Origin: Haplomitrium mnioides
Taxonomy: Eukaryota; Marchantiophyta; Haplomitriopsida; Calobryales
Assembly (NCBI GenBank): GCA_049999725.1
Contig: JBNGIS010005716.1
Location: 1-32,341, forward strand
Direction: 5' to 3'
Length of the DNA stretch: 32,341 nucleotides
The notes beneath the pieces are model-generated. The model searched no databases. It saw only the letters and a list, made by a program, of their open reading frames with translations, and was not told the DNA's origin. Of the stretch, positions 20,570 through 31,091 are shown piece after piece. The stretch's first letter is position 1, and the number at the start of each line of letters is the position of its first letter. Position numbers and translations under genes: made by a program.

Positions 20570-20774
20570 TATTTTGAATAGTAAAAAATGCTTTTCTAAA
20601 TTTTTTGTTATAAAGAAAATTTTGAAATATAATTTTCACATGCAATAAGCAATTCTTTCTTATTAAATATGAGTTTTTTTTTTTTTTGTACTAAGTCATA
20701 GAAAATGGTATTTGCGATTGCAAAATGAAACAAGAACTAAGTAGCAGTTCTTGATTCAAGGTAGTGTTTGCTAC
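20570..20774 (+). repeat. A/T-tract module with GTAGC box (copy c)
   Basis: A/T-tract DNA ends at 20734-20774 with GAACTAAGTAGCAGTTCTTG and ATTCAAGGTAGTGTTTGCTAC, aligning with copies a and b. It follows the palindrome array by about 200 bp, as copy b follows a palindrome-word region. Confidence 0.5.
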
Positions 20775-21224
20775 ATATGCTTTCAAGATAAAAATAAAAC
20801 AAGAGCATTTATGCAAATATACACTTCAAAACTTATATCTTCAAAACATATAATCTTAACTTCAAAGCTCAACAAATACCCTTGTGCATGCATAAACTCT
20901 ATTTCTTTTAACTTCCACACATATACTTTAAACATCAAAATCAAACAACACTTATACAAACATTGAATTAAACACAAACATTTTAAATGCTATTTTTTGT
21001 TGTATCAAAACCAATTCAATCAAAAATTAATATTAATGTTCATACCAACATGAACTTCAGCAACATTATAAACAAAGTTATATTTGAAATAACTACAAAC
21101 ATCAATCTATAGCTTTCTTGTTAATCTTGTATTCTTCAGAACAGATGTCATTCTCTATTACTAATGCTTGTGAAGGCTCAATATCCACAATTTTAACTAA
21201 ATCAAGGTGTAATTTTCCACTCTT
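20775..21224. other. AT-rich spacer
   Basis: Low-complexity AT-rich sequence with short frames on both strands; nothing recognisable. Confidence 0.3.
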
Positions 21225-21770
21225 TGTGATCATTACTAAGTATTACATTACAGATATACATTACATACACAAGTTAGGAGCACAAGTACAAGGAGTAGAG
21301 CACAAAGAAATACTTCGAACCCACAAGGTAAGAGATGCCCTACAAGACACTCTCTCTTCTTTATATACTCAATAGAAAACAACTTGCTTACATAGGTAGA
21401 GAAACCCTATGGACTCTTTTCTTATCACCCTTTGATTTGACCACCATTTTCTGTTGCTCTCATTAGACTACTCTTTACTTTAATTATGTTTTTTCCATAT
21501 GTGCTTATCTTAAAGTCTTCTATCTTTCTATACTTCTACTTTTGCCATATGTTCTCATCTTGGAACCTTTGACTATTCTTTAATTTTTCACTTGCCACGT
21601 ATCTTTATCCTCTTCTAAATTTGTTCTTCCAAAAATTTGTGTTCACTTTAATTTGTTGACTTTTTCTCCACTTTTTAGTACTCTAACTTAGTATTGACTT
21701 TCTAGACATAGTTTTCTCTATATATTACTTTACTTCTAGTCACTGCTTACTAAGGTTGGTACTTTTTACA
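21225..21770 (-). repeat. 3' LTR of the truncated gypsy element
   Basis: On the minus strand it starts TGTAAAAAGT just after a purine tract and ends AATGATCACA, giving TG...CA ends. It holds a TATA box (complement of 21360-21367) and the words GGGCATCTCTTACCTTGTGGG and CACGTGG/ACGTGGC-type motifs found in the LTRs at 24.1 and 29.7 kb. The left limit is inferred from the TG/CA rule. Confidence 0.7.
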
Positions 21771-21779
21771 ATCCTTCTC

Positions 21780-22780
21780 TTTTTCAAAACATGTCGTCTT
21801 TGTTGCAATCAAATGAATTGTTAACAAATGCAAGTAGTGAGAAAACATTGGCTAGATTGTCAAATGGCTCTCATGTGGCTTCATAAAGAGGATAGCTCTT
21901 GTGGAGAACTAAAAACTCAATAATCTCGCGACAAGTATGTTTCTTCAAGAGCTGTTCAACTTTGAGTTCTTTGTTCTCATCCACAAGTTCAAGTAGGGGA
22001 TAAAGTTCAAGTGTAGAAGTGAATGTGTTTAAATGAGATAAAAAAGTACGAAGTAGAGAAATATGAAATACTGAATGAATCTTTATATGAGTAGGCAAGC
22101 TTTATTTAGAGACCACCTCTCTTATACAAGTCGAAATAAGGAAGGTTCAATGAAGCAAGTGTTGAGCTTTTGAGATCAAATAATAAAAAGATTGGTGGTG
22201 GAGAGCCAAAGTTGGTCTCCCATAGTAAAGGTGACTTCACATCAATGAGCATCAAAATATTGTCTTTGATAATTCCAAACAACTTCAAGTTTATCATTGA
22301 CCCAAGTGATGTGTTGGTGGAGGTCATGGAGAAAATCATCCATGATAGGATTTTTAAAAGGCAATGATGAGGTATAAGAAAGACTAAAAAGTAGAGCCAA
22401 ATGAAAACTATGTTTCAAAAAGAAAAGTGTGGTATGAGGGGAATTGTTGAGTGAGTTGTTGTAAAAGAACTTAACAAGAGGTAACAACTAATCACATTTC
22501 TCTTGTTTCTTCATAGTAAAACCCCGACACATATCTTTGATAGTGCATTTGGTTTATTCTATTTGACCATCAAACTCTAGGAAATAAGCAAAATATGTAG
22601 CTAGTTTGGTTCTGAGTAGACCAAATATCATGCGCCAAAACATACTAGTGAACTAAAGTACTACGATAAGAAAATAATTTCTTTAGAGATATCATAATGA
22701 GAGTATATTGCTTCCAAATAGATTTGAGGTAATTCATACATTGTAACAAACTTGGTTGTTGGATGTAATAGTACAAACAT
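21780..22780 (-). pseudogene. Gypsy integrase and chromodomain fragment
   Basis: From 5' to 3' on the minus strand there is integrase-core sequence (LEFDGQIE, then KDMCRGFTMKKQEK), LLPLVKFFYNNSLNNSPHTT, the C-terminal KIHSVFHISLLRTF and the chromodomain (VEQLLKKHTCREIIEFLV..YPLYEAT). Homology to the element at 24-30 kb is residue-by-residue clear over most of this length. Several stops and frame changes break it, including a TGA at 21871-21873 where the other copy also has TGA. The first catalytic Asp is not covered by the fragment. It is non-functional. Confidence 0.75.
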
Positions 22781-22790
22781 GATGTTATGC

Positions 22791-23135
22791 TATTTAAGAG
22801 AAAATATAGAGGAGCGAAGGAAAAGACAGAGCGTGACTTTTAGGGTTGATTTGAGAAACGATTACTTGCCTTCAAAGTTACTTTTAGAATTTGTAGGGTT
22901 GAAGTAAGAAGTGACTTCTAAGTAATCAAGTTTAGGGTTGAAATTGGAAGTGACTTGGAATTCAATAAAGAGGGATAAGACCTCCTTCTCTTGTATAAAT
23001 AGAAGGACCTCATAGCCCCACTCCTCATTCAAAGAGTTCCTCTCAATTCGGTTTGGCTCTTTGGTTGCTTGGCTTGGCTAGTACTCTTGGCTTTTGACCA
23101 TTTCAGAAACACAGTTTGTTTGACTCCACAATACA
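22791..23135 (+). promoter_or_regulatory. Promoter-like or LTR-like stretch with TATA box
   Basis: TTAGGGTTGA..T..GAAGTGACTT-type motifs recur three times within 22838-22960. TGTATAAATAGAAGG follows near 22995-23009, then a pyrimidine-rich leader and GCTTGGCTTGGCT. This layout resembles the U3/R part of an unrelated LTR or a plant promoter. The open frame that follows (23136-23378) starts MKLKLYKHTILFLV and resembles nothing I know. Confidence 0.3.
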
Positions 23136-23529
23136 ATGAAGCTGAAATTATACAAGCATACTATTTTGTTTCTTGTCCATAATCCTACAAACTTCCATCA
23201 AAAGAAACCTTGCCAACTTTTAGTTGTGGTCATATCTTCTACTGCAATATATATTTATGAATACCAACTTGAAATCAATGGAACATTATTTACTAGACCC
23301 CAAATTGATTTCAAATCCCATTTTCCCTTTTTTTTTCTCTCTAGCTTTAATCTTTATAATTCTAAACTTTACAACTAGATGAAGAAAATGACATGATTAA
23401 TCTACTTCTATTGATATATATCAATCTCAAATATATACATAAGGCTGCTGAGATGAGCTATAAGACAAACAAGATAGTCTTACACAATTTAACTAATAGA
23501 AGTTAAACTAAATAATAAATAACAAAGGT
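23136..23529. other. AT-rich spacer
   Basis: Holds the 80-codon plus-strand frame mentioned with the promoter-like stretch; otherwise AT-rich with no recognisable content. Confidence 0.25.
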
Positions 23530-23736
23530 TTAGGTTTCACTCAAGGTCTCTACTAGAAATATAACATGGACTCGACATTGCTCCACTTGTTCAAACAATG
23601 TTGCGCCAAACTTCATGATATTGTGTTGTAGTAATGAGTCATTGAGATTTCTCAAGAAAGAAACCATGAGTGAAATGGTAGAGGATTTTGAAGAGGACCA
23701 ACATATCCATTGTCTACAATCGCCTCTTTCAATCAA
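23530..23736 (-). pseudogene. Exon-like terminal open stretch, minus strand
   Basis: A 68-codon uninterrupted frame with protein-like content (FLRNLNDSLLQHNIMKFGATL, FEQVEQCRVHVIFLVETLSE) ends in TAA at 23530. It may be the last exon of the gene whose other pieces lie at 24029-24142 and 30218-30500 on the same strand. The family is unknown. Confidence 0.35.
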
Positions 23737-24028
23737 TATCTCTCCCTCCTACTAGCACTTCTCAAAGCAAAGTAAACACATCAATTTCAAAATGATTCAA
23801 AATAAATGACATCACAAATAGAATGGAAAATGCAAGTATTTGATTATAATAGTCTTTGCCAAACCTCTACACCATAAAATCACAAAGAGAACTCTTTGAT
23901 TGATGTATACATCAAATTTCAACCCAAGTGTAAAATAGAACACTTGTTTGAAAATTAAGATCAAATTCTTAAATAAGCTTCTCTTGTGATGTCTAAGAAA
24001 AACTATCCAAAATTTTGAAACAACTCAC

Positions 24029-24142
24029 CTCATGTCTTATGCTCATGTTTCGCTTCATATTTAACAATTCATCATTGAGATTCTCTCATTTTTTTGCCGT
24101 TTTTTCACTTGTTTATCCACTCTTATTTCCTTCTTTTAGTAC
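24029..24142 (-). pseudogene. Coding-like piece left of the gypsy insertion
   Basis: The minus strand reads ENLNDELLNMKRNMSIRHE up to GAG followed by GTGAGT (donor at about 24027). It has coiled-coil-like composition with two stops. It abuts the 5-bp target duplication of the gypsy element and continues the frame at 30218-30500. Confidence 0.35.
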
Positions 24143-24147
24143 TTTCC
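24143..24147. repeat. Target-site duplication, left copy
   Basis: TTTCC, identical to 30213-30217. Confidence 0.9.
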
Positions 24148-24714
24148 TATAACAATCGCTAACTTTAGTAAGCAACAACTAAAATCAAAGTAAAATATAG
24201 TGTCAACTATGTCTAGAAAGCTATTGCCAAGTTAGAATATCAAAACGAGATGGCTATTATAGAGAGAGTGACATATGGTAAGAGGAGATAAAGTCAATGA
24301 AATAAATTGAAAGAGAAAGTCTACTTTAGAAGAGGATAAAGACACATAGCAAGCAAAAGATTAAAGCAAATTGAAGGTTCTATGAAAAGTACATGTGGCA
24401 CAAAGAAAACTAAAGAAAAATAGAAGGTTCTAAAGATAAGAACATGTGGCAGAAGGAGAATAGAAGTAAATGATGGTCCAATCAATGAGAGAGGAAAAAG
24501 GATAGTCCATTTAGAGTAGGATAGAAAAGGAACCAATGGGGTTCCTCCACCTATGTAAGCGAAGTGCTTTCCACTTAGTATATAAAGAAATGAGAGTGCA
24601 TTGTTGGGCATCTCTTACTCTGTAGGTTTTTGAAGTTTCTTATGCGCTGCTCTTGTGTTAACTTGTACATGTTGTACTTGTGCTAACTTGTGTGTGTATA
24701 AAAGTAGTGCTACA
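24148..24714 (+). repeat. 5' LTR
   Basis: It begins TATAACAATC where the 3' LTR has TGTAACAATC, so the first dinucleotide has mutated from TG to TA; it ends GTGCTACA. A TATATAAA box is at 24579-24586. It contains a partial tandem duplication around GAAGGTTCTA..ACATGTGGCA (about 24373-24455) that the 3' LTR has only once. Confidence 0.9.
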
Positions 24715-24715
24715 A

Positions 24716-24731
24716 TGGAATCAGAGCTTGG
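24716..24731 (+). other. Primer-binding site (initiator Met tRNA)
   Basis: TGGAATCAGAGCTTGG starts one base after the LTR. It matches the plant initiator-Met tRNA 3' end used by many LTR elements, with one A where T is usual at position 4. Confidence 0.85.
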
Positions 24732-25410
24732 TTTTCTCTAAAAAGAGTGGACTACCCTTCTTAAGAGAAGTACCAAAGACCTCTTTGAGTAATGGAATCT
24801 CCACTTTGCATTAACTCTAAGAGAGTGAAACTTTTAAGATTTCATGAATAATGAATAACATATTTCCTATCCTTTTTAAATGAAGACAAGAAGTTTGACT
24901 TCATGGTATGGTAGCTAATGGATAGAGGAGCATTTGTACCTCTTAGAATTCTCTTATTGAACCCTTTTAATATTCATGTGTTTAACATTGACAAACATTT
25001 CTTTTGTCAAATTTTAGTGTAAAATTTTGGAGATGATATTATGGTTTTTGTAATAGAATTAAGAGAGTTTGTTATGTTTCTTCTAGTGAATTATAGTGCT
25101 ATATAGGAGTGTTTATTTATGTTTTGTGGTAGATAAAAAAGTGGATTTGAACCAAGCTCTTGTAGAAGAGTTTAACTCAAAGTATTATTTTCTATTCAAG
25201 TAATGCTTAAGAAAATACAACGAAATTTTCTTATTCATAAGTTTGAAGAGAGGTTTTGTGATTCGATGTTTGCATTAACCAAACCTTTTATTTTGCATAT
25301 TTTACACAATTGGAATGTGTATATATTTGTTTTTGTATAAGTTTCTAGTAGCTAAGCTGTGACAGAAATCCATGGAGGAATACTCCAACAATCTAGGAGA
25401 AGGAGTTTGA

Positions 25411-26244
25411 ATGATGACAAAGCTTGAAGAACTTCAAGCAGCTCTTATAGCAAGCCAACAACAAACAAACATTCTAATAGCAGAGATGGTGAAAATGCAG
25501 CTACAACAAGAGAATGGAGAAGGAAGTTAAAAAACCTTGCTTCAAAAGATGAGAAAGTCATGTAAAATAGAGCCATATGGAGAAAGTTACATGGTTGGTG
25601 TGGTAGAAAGGTAGACTTATCAAATGGAGGCACATGTCGTATTATTTGCATGCTTCAGATCTGGAGAAAGAGTTATTTGCAAGATCATTTTTAACCGAGC
25701 ATGCCTCTATTTGGCTACAACTATGGGAGCGCTAGAAAAATGCACGAGGGGAGCAACTTTTGTGGAGCACTCTAAAAGAAGGTTTATCACGAAATTTCAA
25801 AGCAATAGACTTTATATTAACTGCAAGAACTAAGCTTTGAGAGTTAGAGCAACAAAGAAACATTGTAAGGTATATTGAGGAGTTTCGAAGCTTATAAGTC
25901 CAAATTGAAGATATAAGTTGAGTTGGGGCCCTTGACAAATTTCTACAAGGATTGAAGAGAAAGATTCAAGGCGAAGTCATGATGCGCAACCCAAATGATG
26001 TGAATGAAGCCATCTTGTTTGCTTAGAGAGCTGAACTAACACTAGAGATTATGCAAACATGAGGGAATTATGACCTCACACTTATGGAATTGGGAAATAT
26101 AAGGAGAGATTTCAATCGTCTAAATCACCAACAAGGAGGTCTACAAAATACAATAGAGAGGAGGATGGAAGTGAGGCAAGAAACTAGAATATGCAACAAT
26201 TGTTGGCGAGTAGGGCATATTGCACCCAATTTGAGAGCGGTATG
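25411..26244 (+). pseudogene. gag (capsid and zinc knuckle), broken
   Basis: Candidate start ATG at 25411 (TKLEELQAALIASQQQ, a coiled coil), with a stop at 25528. In other frames it continues with the capsid-like SFLTEHASIWLQLWE, LLWSTLKEGLSRNFKAIDF, VRYIEEFRSL and LDKFLQGLKRKIQGEV, the usual gypsy gag domain. The zinc knuckle CNNCWRVGHIAPNL (26192-26233) has Cys, Cys and His in place, but Leu stands where the last Cys is expected. Several stops and shifts are present. Confidence 0.8.
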
Positions 26245-26358
26245 ACGCAATTCTGAGTAAGTGTTTCGATGACCTCTCCACAATGTCAATAATGAAGGAG
26301 ACCAAGAATGTCATGGAAACGATAGGCAATAGTAAAAAAACCTCGTGATTTTATTGGG

Positions 26359-26786
26359 ATGAAGAAGAAAGGCGAGGAAAGATTTCAACAAAATCAAATA
26401 TGCCATATAGAAAAAAAAAATGGAGGACTAGTTATGGTTGATGGGTGGATGGAAGGATCTCCAATAAGAGTTTTGGTGGATTCTAGAGTAGAAGAAAATT
26501 ATTTATCACGATCAATAACATTAAAGTTGAAATTACTTTTGAAGAAGAAGAGCAAGAGGTGGTTAAAATGGAAAATGATCAAAATGAGCCAATTGAAAGG
26601 TTGTCTCAAAGTATGGTGTTACATAGGGGCAACTATCAAGAAACGATGAAATGGAAGATCACAACATTAGCAAAATATGATGCGATTCTAGAAATGAAAT
26701 GGTTGAGAAGACATAACCCGCAAGTGGATTGGCAGAAGAAGAGACTCATAACAACTCAATGGAACATTTGGGGAGATCAAGTATGA
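26359..26786 (+). pseudogene. Aspartic protease region, broken
   Basis: VLVDSRVEENYLS (26470-26508) is the active-site loop. The catalytic Asp (26479-26481) is present, but the invariant Gly after Asp-Ser is Arg (AGA, 26485-26487). A frameshift near 26,560-26,650 moves the rest (AKYDAILEMKWLRRHNPQVDW) to another frame. Loss of the Gly should abolish activity (family knowledge). Confidence 0.8.
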
Positions 26787-26879
26787 CCTCCTTCAAGGCA
26801 ACTACATGTATGTGATTGGAGTAAGGTCAATAAAGAAATAAGATGTGGTATTTTTGTGACTTATACGCAAAAGTCAAAA

Positions 26880-27600
26880 TTGATAAGGAAGACTCCAAGC
26901 ACAAAGTTCCACATGAATTCCAATGATTCTTGAAGGAATTCCATGATGCTTTTCCCAATGATCTACTTTATGGGTTTCCACCCAAACGATCTATTGATCA
27001 CAAGATTGAGGTTATTCCAGGAAGAACTCCACCATGCAAGACACCATATAGTTTGCCTCATTTATTGGAAGAATGCAAATCTCAAATCAATGAATTGTTG
27101 GAGAAAGGAATTATTCAGCCAAGCATCTCTCCTTATGGTGCACTAGTTTTATTTGTGATAAAGAAAAATGAGAGTATGAGGATGTGCATTGATTACCAAG
27201 CACTCAATCAACAAGCAGTGAAAAATAAATATCCATTACCAAAAATGGACAATTTATTTGATCAACTTCAAGGAGAAAACTATTTTAAAAAGTTGGATTT
27301 AAGAAGTGGATATAATTAAATCCGAGTTGTAGAAAGTGATGTGCAAAAAACAACATTTCAAATATCTTGTTATGCCACTTAGATTAACGAATGCTCCTGC
27401 AACCTTTATGAACTTTATGATAATATTTTTTGATCTTATCTAGATAAGTTTGTTATTGTCTTGTCGGATGATATGCTATTTTACACCAAAAATCTTCATG
27501 AGAATCAACAACACCTTCGTATGGTATTGAAGGTACTCTGAGACCAAAAACTCTATGTTAAGATATCAAAGTGTGAAATTGAGAAGAGGGAGGTTGACTA
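26880..27600 (+). pseudogene. Reverse transcriptase, broken
   Basis: A clean 129-codon frame (26930-27319) carries the palm and fingers: [32 protein letters not shown] and KKLDLRSGY with the first catalytic Asp. It stops at TAA 27317. A deletion or shift follows, then LRLTNAPATFMNFM and the catalytic box LSDDML (27461-27475). Both Asp are kept, but Ser stands where a hydrophobic residue is usual before DD. It ends with VDYLGHHMSAV. Confidence 0.88.
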
Positions 27601-28260
27601 CTTGGGTCACCATATGAGTGCAGTAGACATTCAAGCAATGGATGAGAAAGTGAAAGCCATTCAAAAGTGAGAAGCTCCTAGTGATCAAACACAATTAAAA
27701 GTATTCTTAAAGTTAATTGGGTTTCATCGTCGATTTGTGAAAGGCTTCACACAAATAGAGCAACCATTGACCAATCTTCTTAAGAAAAATCACATATGGA
27801 CATGAGAAGCTGCAAAAGAATCGACCTTTCAAGCAGTGAAGAAATCTTTTTTTCATGCTCTTATTCTCAAATGGTATGACTCTAGGCGACCATTAAACTT
27901 TTAGTTCATGCATCAAGAAAAGATACATGTGGGGTTTGGCAACAACAATAGGAGAATGGTTGGCACCCTAGTGCTTTCTTTTCTAGAAAGCTTAGCGATT
28001 CAAAACAAAATTACCATACCATAGAGCGGGAGGAACTAGTGATTGTATTATCAACCAAGCATTGGAAACATTATCTAGAAGATAAGAAGTTTATTATTGA
28101 GACTGATCATAAACCTTTACTCTATCTAGAAACCAAAAAAGAGCTCTCCAAAAGGCAGATTGATAAGCGTAGTGGCGACAATATGAAGATAGTGTATGTC
28201 AAAGGAAAACGACAAATTGCAGATGCTTTGACTCGCATGTCTCAACTTAACATCTTGTAG
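27601..28260 (+). pseudogene. RT thumb/connection and RNase H, broken
   Basis: LIGFHRRFVKGFTQIEQPLTNLLKK (split by stops on either side), then the RNase H region with TKHWKHYLEDKKFIIETDHK and VYVKGKRQIADALTRM. The central part between LSKRQ and VYVKG is shorter than usual for this subfamily. Stops occur at 27669, near 27,803 and near 27,901. Confidence 0.8.
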
Positions 28261-29270
28261 GAAGTTGCAATTCATCCTACATGGTGGACAGAAATGTTGG
28301 CTACAATTAAAGGAGATGAAGAGATTATTGTTGCACAACAAAAGAAGTTGGTGAAAATGGTAAGGGGTTTGATTTTCTTCCAAGGCAAGTTATGGGTTCC
28401 TAATAATATCAAACTTTGCTCTAAAGTCTTGCATGAAGCACATGAGTCTAAAATTGGTGGACATGTTAGAATTGAGAAGACATTGGACAATCTTCAATGT
28501 GTTTATTATTGGCCCAAGATGCACCAAGATGTAGAGGCATATGCTTGGAGTTGTTTGGCTTGTTAACAAAACAAATCTACCAATCTTAAACGTGGCGGCT
28601 TGTTACAACCACTTCCCATCCCCAATCGATGTTGGAAGCATGTGTGTATGGACATTGTGTGAGAGATACCACATACTTTATAGGTTATGATGCCATCGTT
28701 GTTTTTGTAGACAAACTAAGCAAAATGATCTAAATTCGTTCAACGACCAAGTTAGTGACAGCATCGGAGCTAGCTCCCATTTATTTGGAAGTAGTATACT
28801 CTCATCACGGTCTCTCCAAAGTCATTATTTGTGATTGTGGGACTCAATTCACTAGCATATTTTGGTGCACAGCATTTGTTCTCTTAAAAACCAAATTAGC
28901 CATGTCTATTACTTACCATCTTGAATCGGATGGCCAAATTGAAGGTGCCAATCATACAATTGAAGATATGTTGCTTGCATTTACCTTGGAAGAACAAGAG
29001 AAATGGGATTGGCTACTATCTCTTGTTGAGTTCTCTTACAACAACTCTATCAATAGTTCTACAAGGGTCACACCTTTCTATTTGATGTATGGTAAGCATC
29101 CCACTATGATCTCTAGTCTTCAACATCCATCACCACCAACCTCCAAGAGTCCAACTGTTGATGATTTTCTTCATCGCCTCCACCACGACATTCGACTAAA
29201 CAAGGAAAACTTGCAATTGCTTGTAACAGGCAAAAGCAATTTGCTTATGCTCATCGTCGGAAGGTGACTT
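28261..29270 (+). pseudogene. Integrase (HHCC and DD35E core), broken
   Basis: The zinc-binding part has HEAH..GGH and C-L-A-C (28549-28566), followed at once by TAA where a Gln codon is expected. The catalytic residues are still all visible: Asp at 28651-28653, Asp at 28833-28835 and Glu at 28941-28943, the last two exactly 36 codons apart (DD35E). Frame changes near 28,660-28,755 separate the first Asp from the rest. The core continues to 29267 (KWDWLLSLVEFSYNNSINSS). Confidence 0.88.
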
Positions 29271-29732
29271 TTGCTATAGGAGACTACGTATGGCTCTCCA
29301 CTTCCAATCTTCTTTGCTTCATTCTTGTAATCTTAGTGCTTGCTTTATTGGCCTTTTTCCATCCATGTTTGCATTGGAGAAGTGGCCTATCAATTGGTTT
29401 TACCTTCTCATATAAAGATTCATTCTGTCTTTTATGTTCTTTTATTGCGGGTGTTTGTCCCTCGTTCTTCCTCTTTTACAAGTACGTAGGAACCCTCTCT
29501 ATTGCTTGAACTTATTGATGGCTATGAGGAGTTTGAGGTCGACCAACTCTTAAAAAAACATACACAACGTCGTGGTGATCTTGAGATTGTGGAATATTTG
29601 GTTCGTTGGAAATGCTACCCCCTTTACAAAGTTACCTGAGAGCCCTTGGAGAATTTGGCTAATGCATACGCGTTTGTTCACTCTTTTGAGAACTCTCTTT
29701 CTTGCAACGAGGGCGTTATCTTTATAAAGTGA
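29270..29732 (+). pseudogene. Integrase C-terminus and chromodomain, broken
   Basis: The C-terminal beta domain begins at about 29270 (VTFAIGDYVWLS) and then shifts frame. The chromodomain is EFEVDQLLKKH...EIVEYLVRWKCYPLYKV, ending with a TGA at 29637-29639 where the aromatic-cage Trp of the T-W-E-P block is expected. Homologous residues continue to a second TGA at 29730, which overlaps the polypurine tract. A chromodomain marks the element as a chromovirus; in the family it guides integration to marked chromatin. Confidence 0.85.
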
Positions 29733-29739
29733 GGAGGAT
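29729..29739 (+). other. Polypurine tract
   Basis: GTGAGGAGGAT lies directly before TGTAACA of the 3' LTR. Confidence 0.85.
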
Positions 29740-30212
29740 TGTAACAATCACTAACTTTAGTAAACAACAACTAAAATAGAAGTAAATTATAGTGTTAAAT
29801 ATGTTTAGAAAGCTATAACTAAGTTAGAATATCAAAAAGTGATGGCTATTATAGAGAGAGTGACAAGTGAGGAGAGAAATTCAACGAATTAAAGTGAAAG
29901 AGAAAGTCTACTTAAGAAGAGGATAAAGACACATGACAATTGAAAGATTAAAGGAAATAGAAGGTTCTAATATAAGGACACGTGGTAAAAGGAGAATAAA
30001 AGTAAAAGGTGGTCCAATGAGATGAGGATAGAAAAAGAACCAATGGGGTTCTTCCACCTATATAAGAAAAATGCTTTCCACTTAGTATATAAAGAAAGGA
30101 AAGTGCCTTGTTGGGCATCTCTTACCTTGTGGGTTTTTGAGGTTCCTTATATGTGCTAACTTGTATATGTTGTACTTGTGCTCACTTGTTTATATATGTG
30201 GGTAGTGCTACA
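29740..30212 (+). repeat. 3' LTR
   Basis: TGTAACAATC...GTGCTACA, with a TATATAAA box at 30086-30093. Shorter than the 5' LTR because it lacks the partial duplication and an insertion present there. Confidence 0.92.
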
Positions 30213-30217
30213 TTTCC
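30213..30217. repeat. Target-site duplication, right copy
   Basis: TTTCC, matching 24143-24147. Confidence 0.9.
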
Positions 30218-30500
30218 AATAGTTGTTGGGTGTCATTCTTTTTGAGCTTGAAGGATAGAGCCTATCCGCTGAGCTCATCATAATTGGTTATAATAATCGA
30301 GAAACACTAACAATTGCTAACATGGAAATGCTTAATCTTTCTTGATATGACCTTAATCAAAGCATAATTTAGCTTGTTGGAAAGAGTTAAATAAGATGCT
30401 TTCAATGCTCTATTTTCAAGCTCAAGTTGTATATAGGTCAAAACATCAAAGATAGGAAAAGGACTCAAAAAACTTGTTGACTGTAGTGTTTTTGTCAATT
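30218..30500 (-). pseudogene. Coding-like piece right of the gypsy insertion
   Basis: The minus strand reads LSPFPIFDVLTYIQLELENR, ALIKVISRKIKHFHVS, a stop at 30307, then ITNYDELSG and FKLKKNDTQQLLE up to the target duplication. Hydrophilic, possibly coiled-coil. Together with 24029-24142 it forms a split frame with one frame change at the junction. No family recognised. Confidence 0.35.
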
Positions 30501-31091
30501 ATCAAAATGGTGAACAATAGGACCTCAAAATCTACAATCTAGCATAATTTAGAGTGAATTTTCTTTCAAGTTCTTATCAAAGTTTTTTTGTGAGTAAATG
30601 TTGGATAATTGACGCTAGACTTTGAGTGGCTTCATCAAATGATCATTTGATTAAAGAAAAAAAATTTATTTTTTTATCTTATTTTTCTATCAATTGAAAT
30701 TTCTTATTTCTTATTGTTCTTACAATAAGAAAAAAAGAGCTAACTTTCTTTTGGTACAAACTCTATAGAAAAGAAAGAAGGATTTTTATTTCTGAGAGTT
30801 CGAGAAGTTTTTGGAAAAGAATATGTTGAAGTAGGGTAACAAGTAAGTCCTCTAAATAATTAGCCTCATTTAGCAACAAATATGAGTTCATTTGAAGATT
30901 TCACCAAAAACATATTGGCAATAGAGTACAAAGGAGTCAAATTAGAGACAACTTTAAATTTCAAATTATTACATAAAACATATGATATTTCTAGAGGCCA
31001 AAATAAAATCACTAGAAATCTCACGAAAATAGCTAAATTTGGTGTAAATTTTTTATTAAGTTGTGATTTTTTTATAGTTAATTGAAGTTGA
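30501..31091. other. AT-rich spacer
   Basis: AT tracts and a weak 67-codon plus-strand frame (30882-31085) with no recognisable motif; nothing else seen. Confidence 0.3.

Larger units (their letters stand above)
21225..22790 (-). mobile_element. Truncated Ty3/gypsy chromovirus (3' end)
   Basis: Minus-strand remnant: integrase core, C-terminal domain, chromodomain, polypurine tract (AGAGAAGGAT, complement of 21771-21780) and one LTR. It is truncated upstream near 22,790, where the similarity to the full element at 24-30 kb ends. No 5' LTR or flanking duplication is visible. It belongs to the same subfamily as that element. Confidence 0.8.
24148..30212 (+). mobile_element. Full-length Ty3/gypsy chromovirus, inactive
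   Basis: A 6.07-kb element with two LTRs, primer site, gag, protease, RT, RNase H, integrase, chromodomain and polypurine tract in Ty3/gypsy order, flanked by TTTCC on both sides. The reading frame is broken in every domain. The LTRs differ by many substitutions and at least two length changes (567 versus 473 bp), so the insertion is old. It lies plus-strand inside a minus-strand coding-like sequence. Confidence 0.93.

Noticed and set aside
22106-22339. Separate gene at 22,106-22,339 (minus) or 22,170-22,367 (plus)
   Set aside because: Both fall within the truncated gypsy integrase C-terminal region and are pieces or shadows of it.
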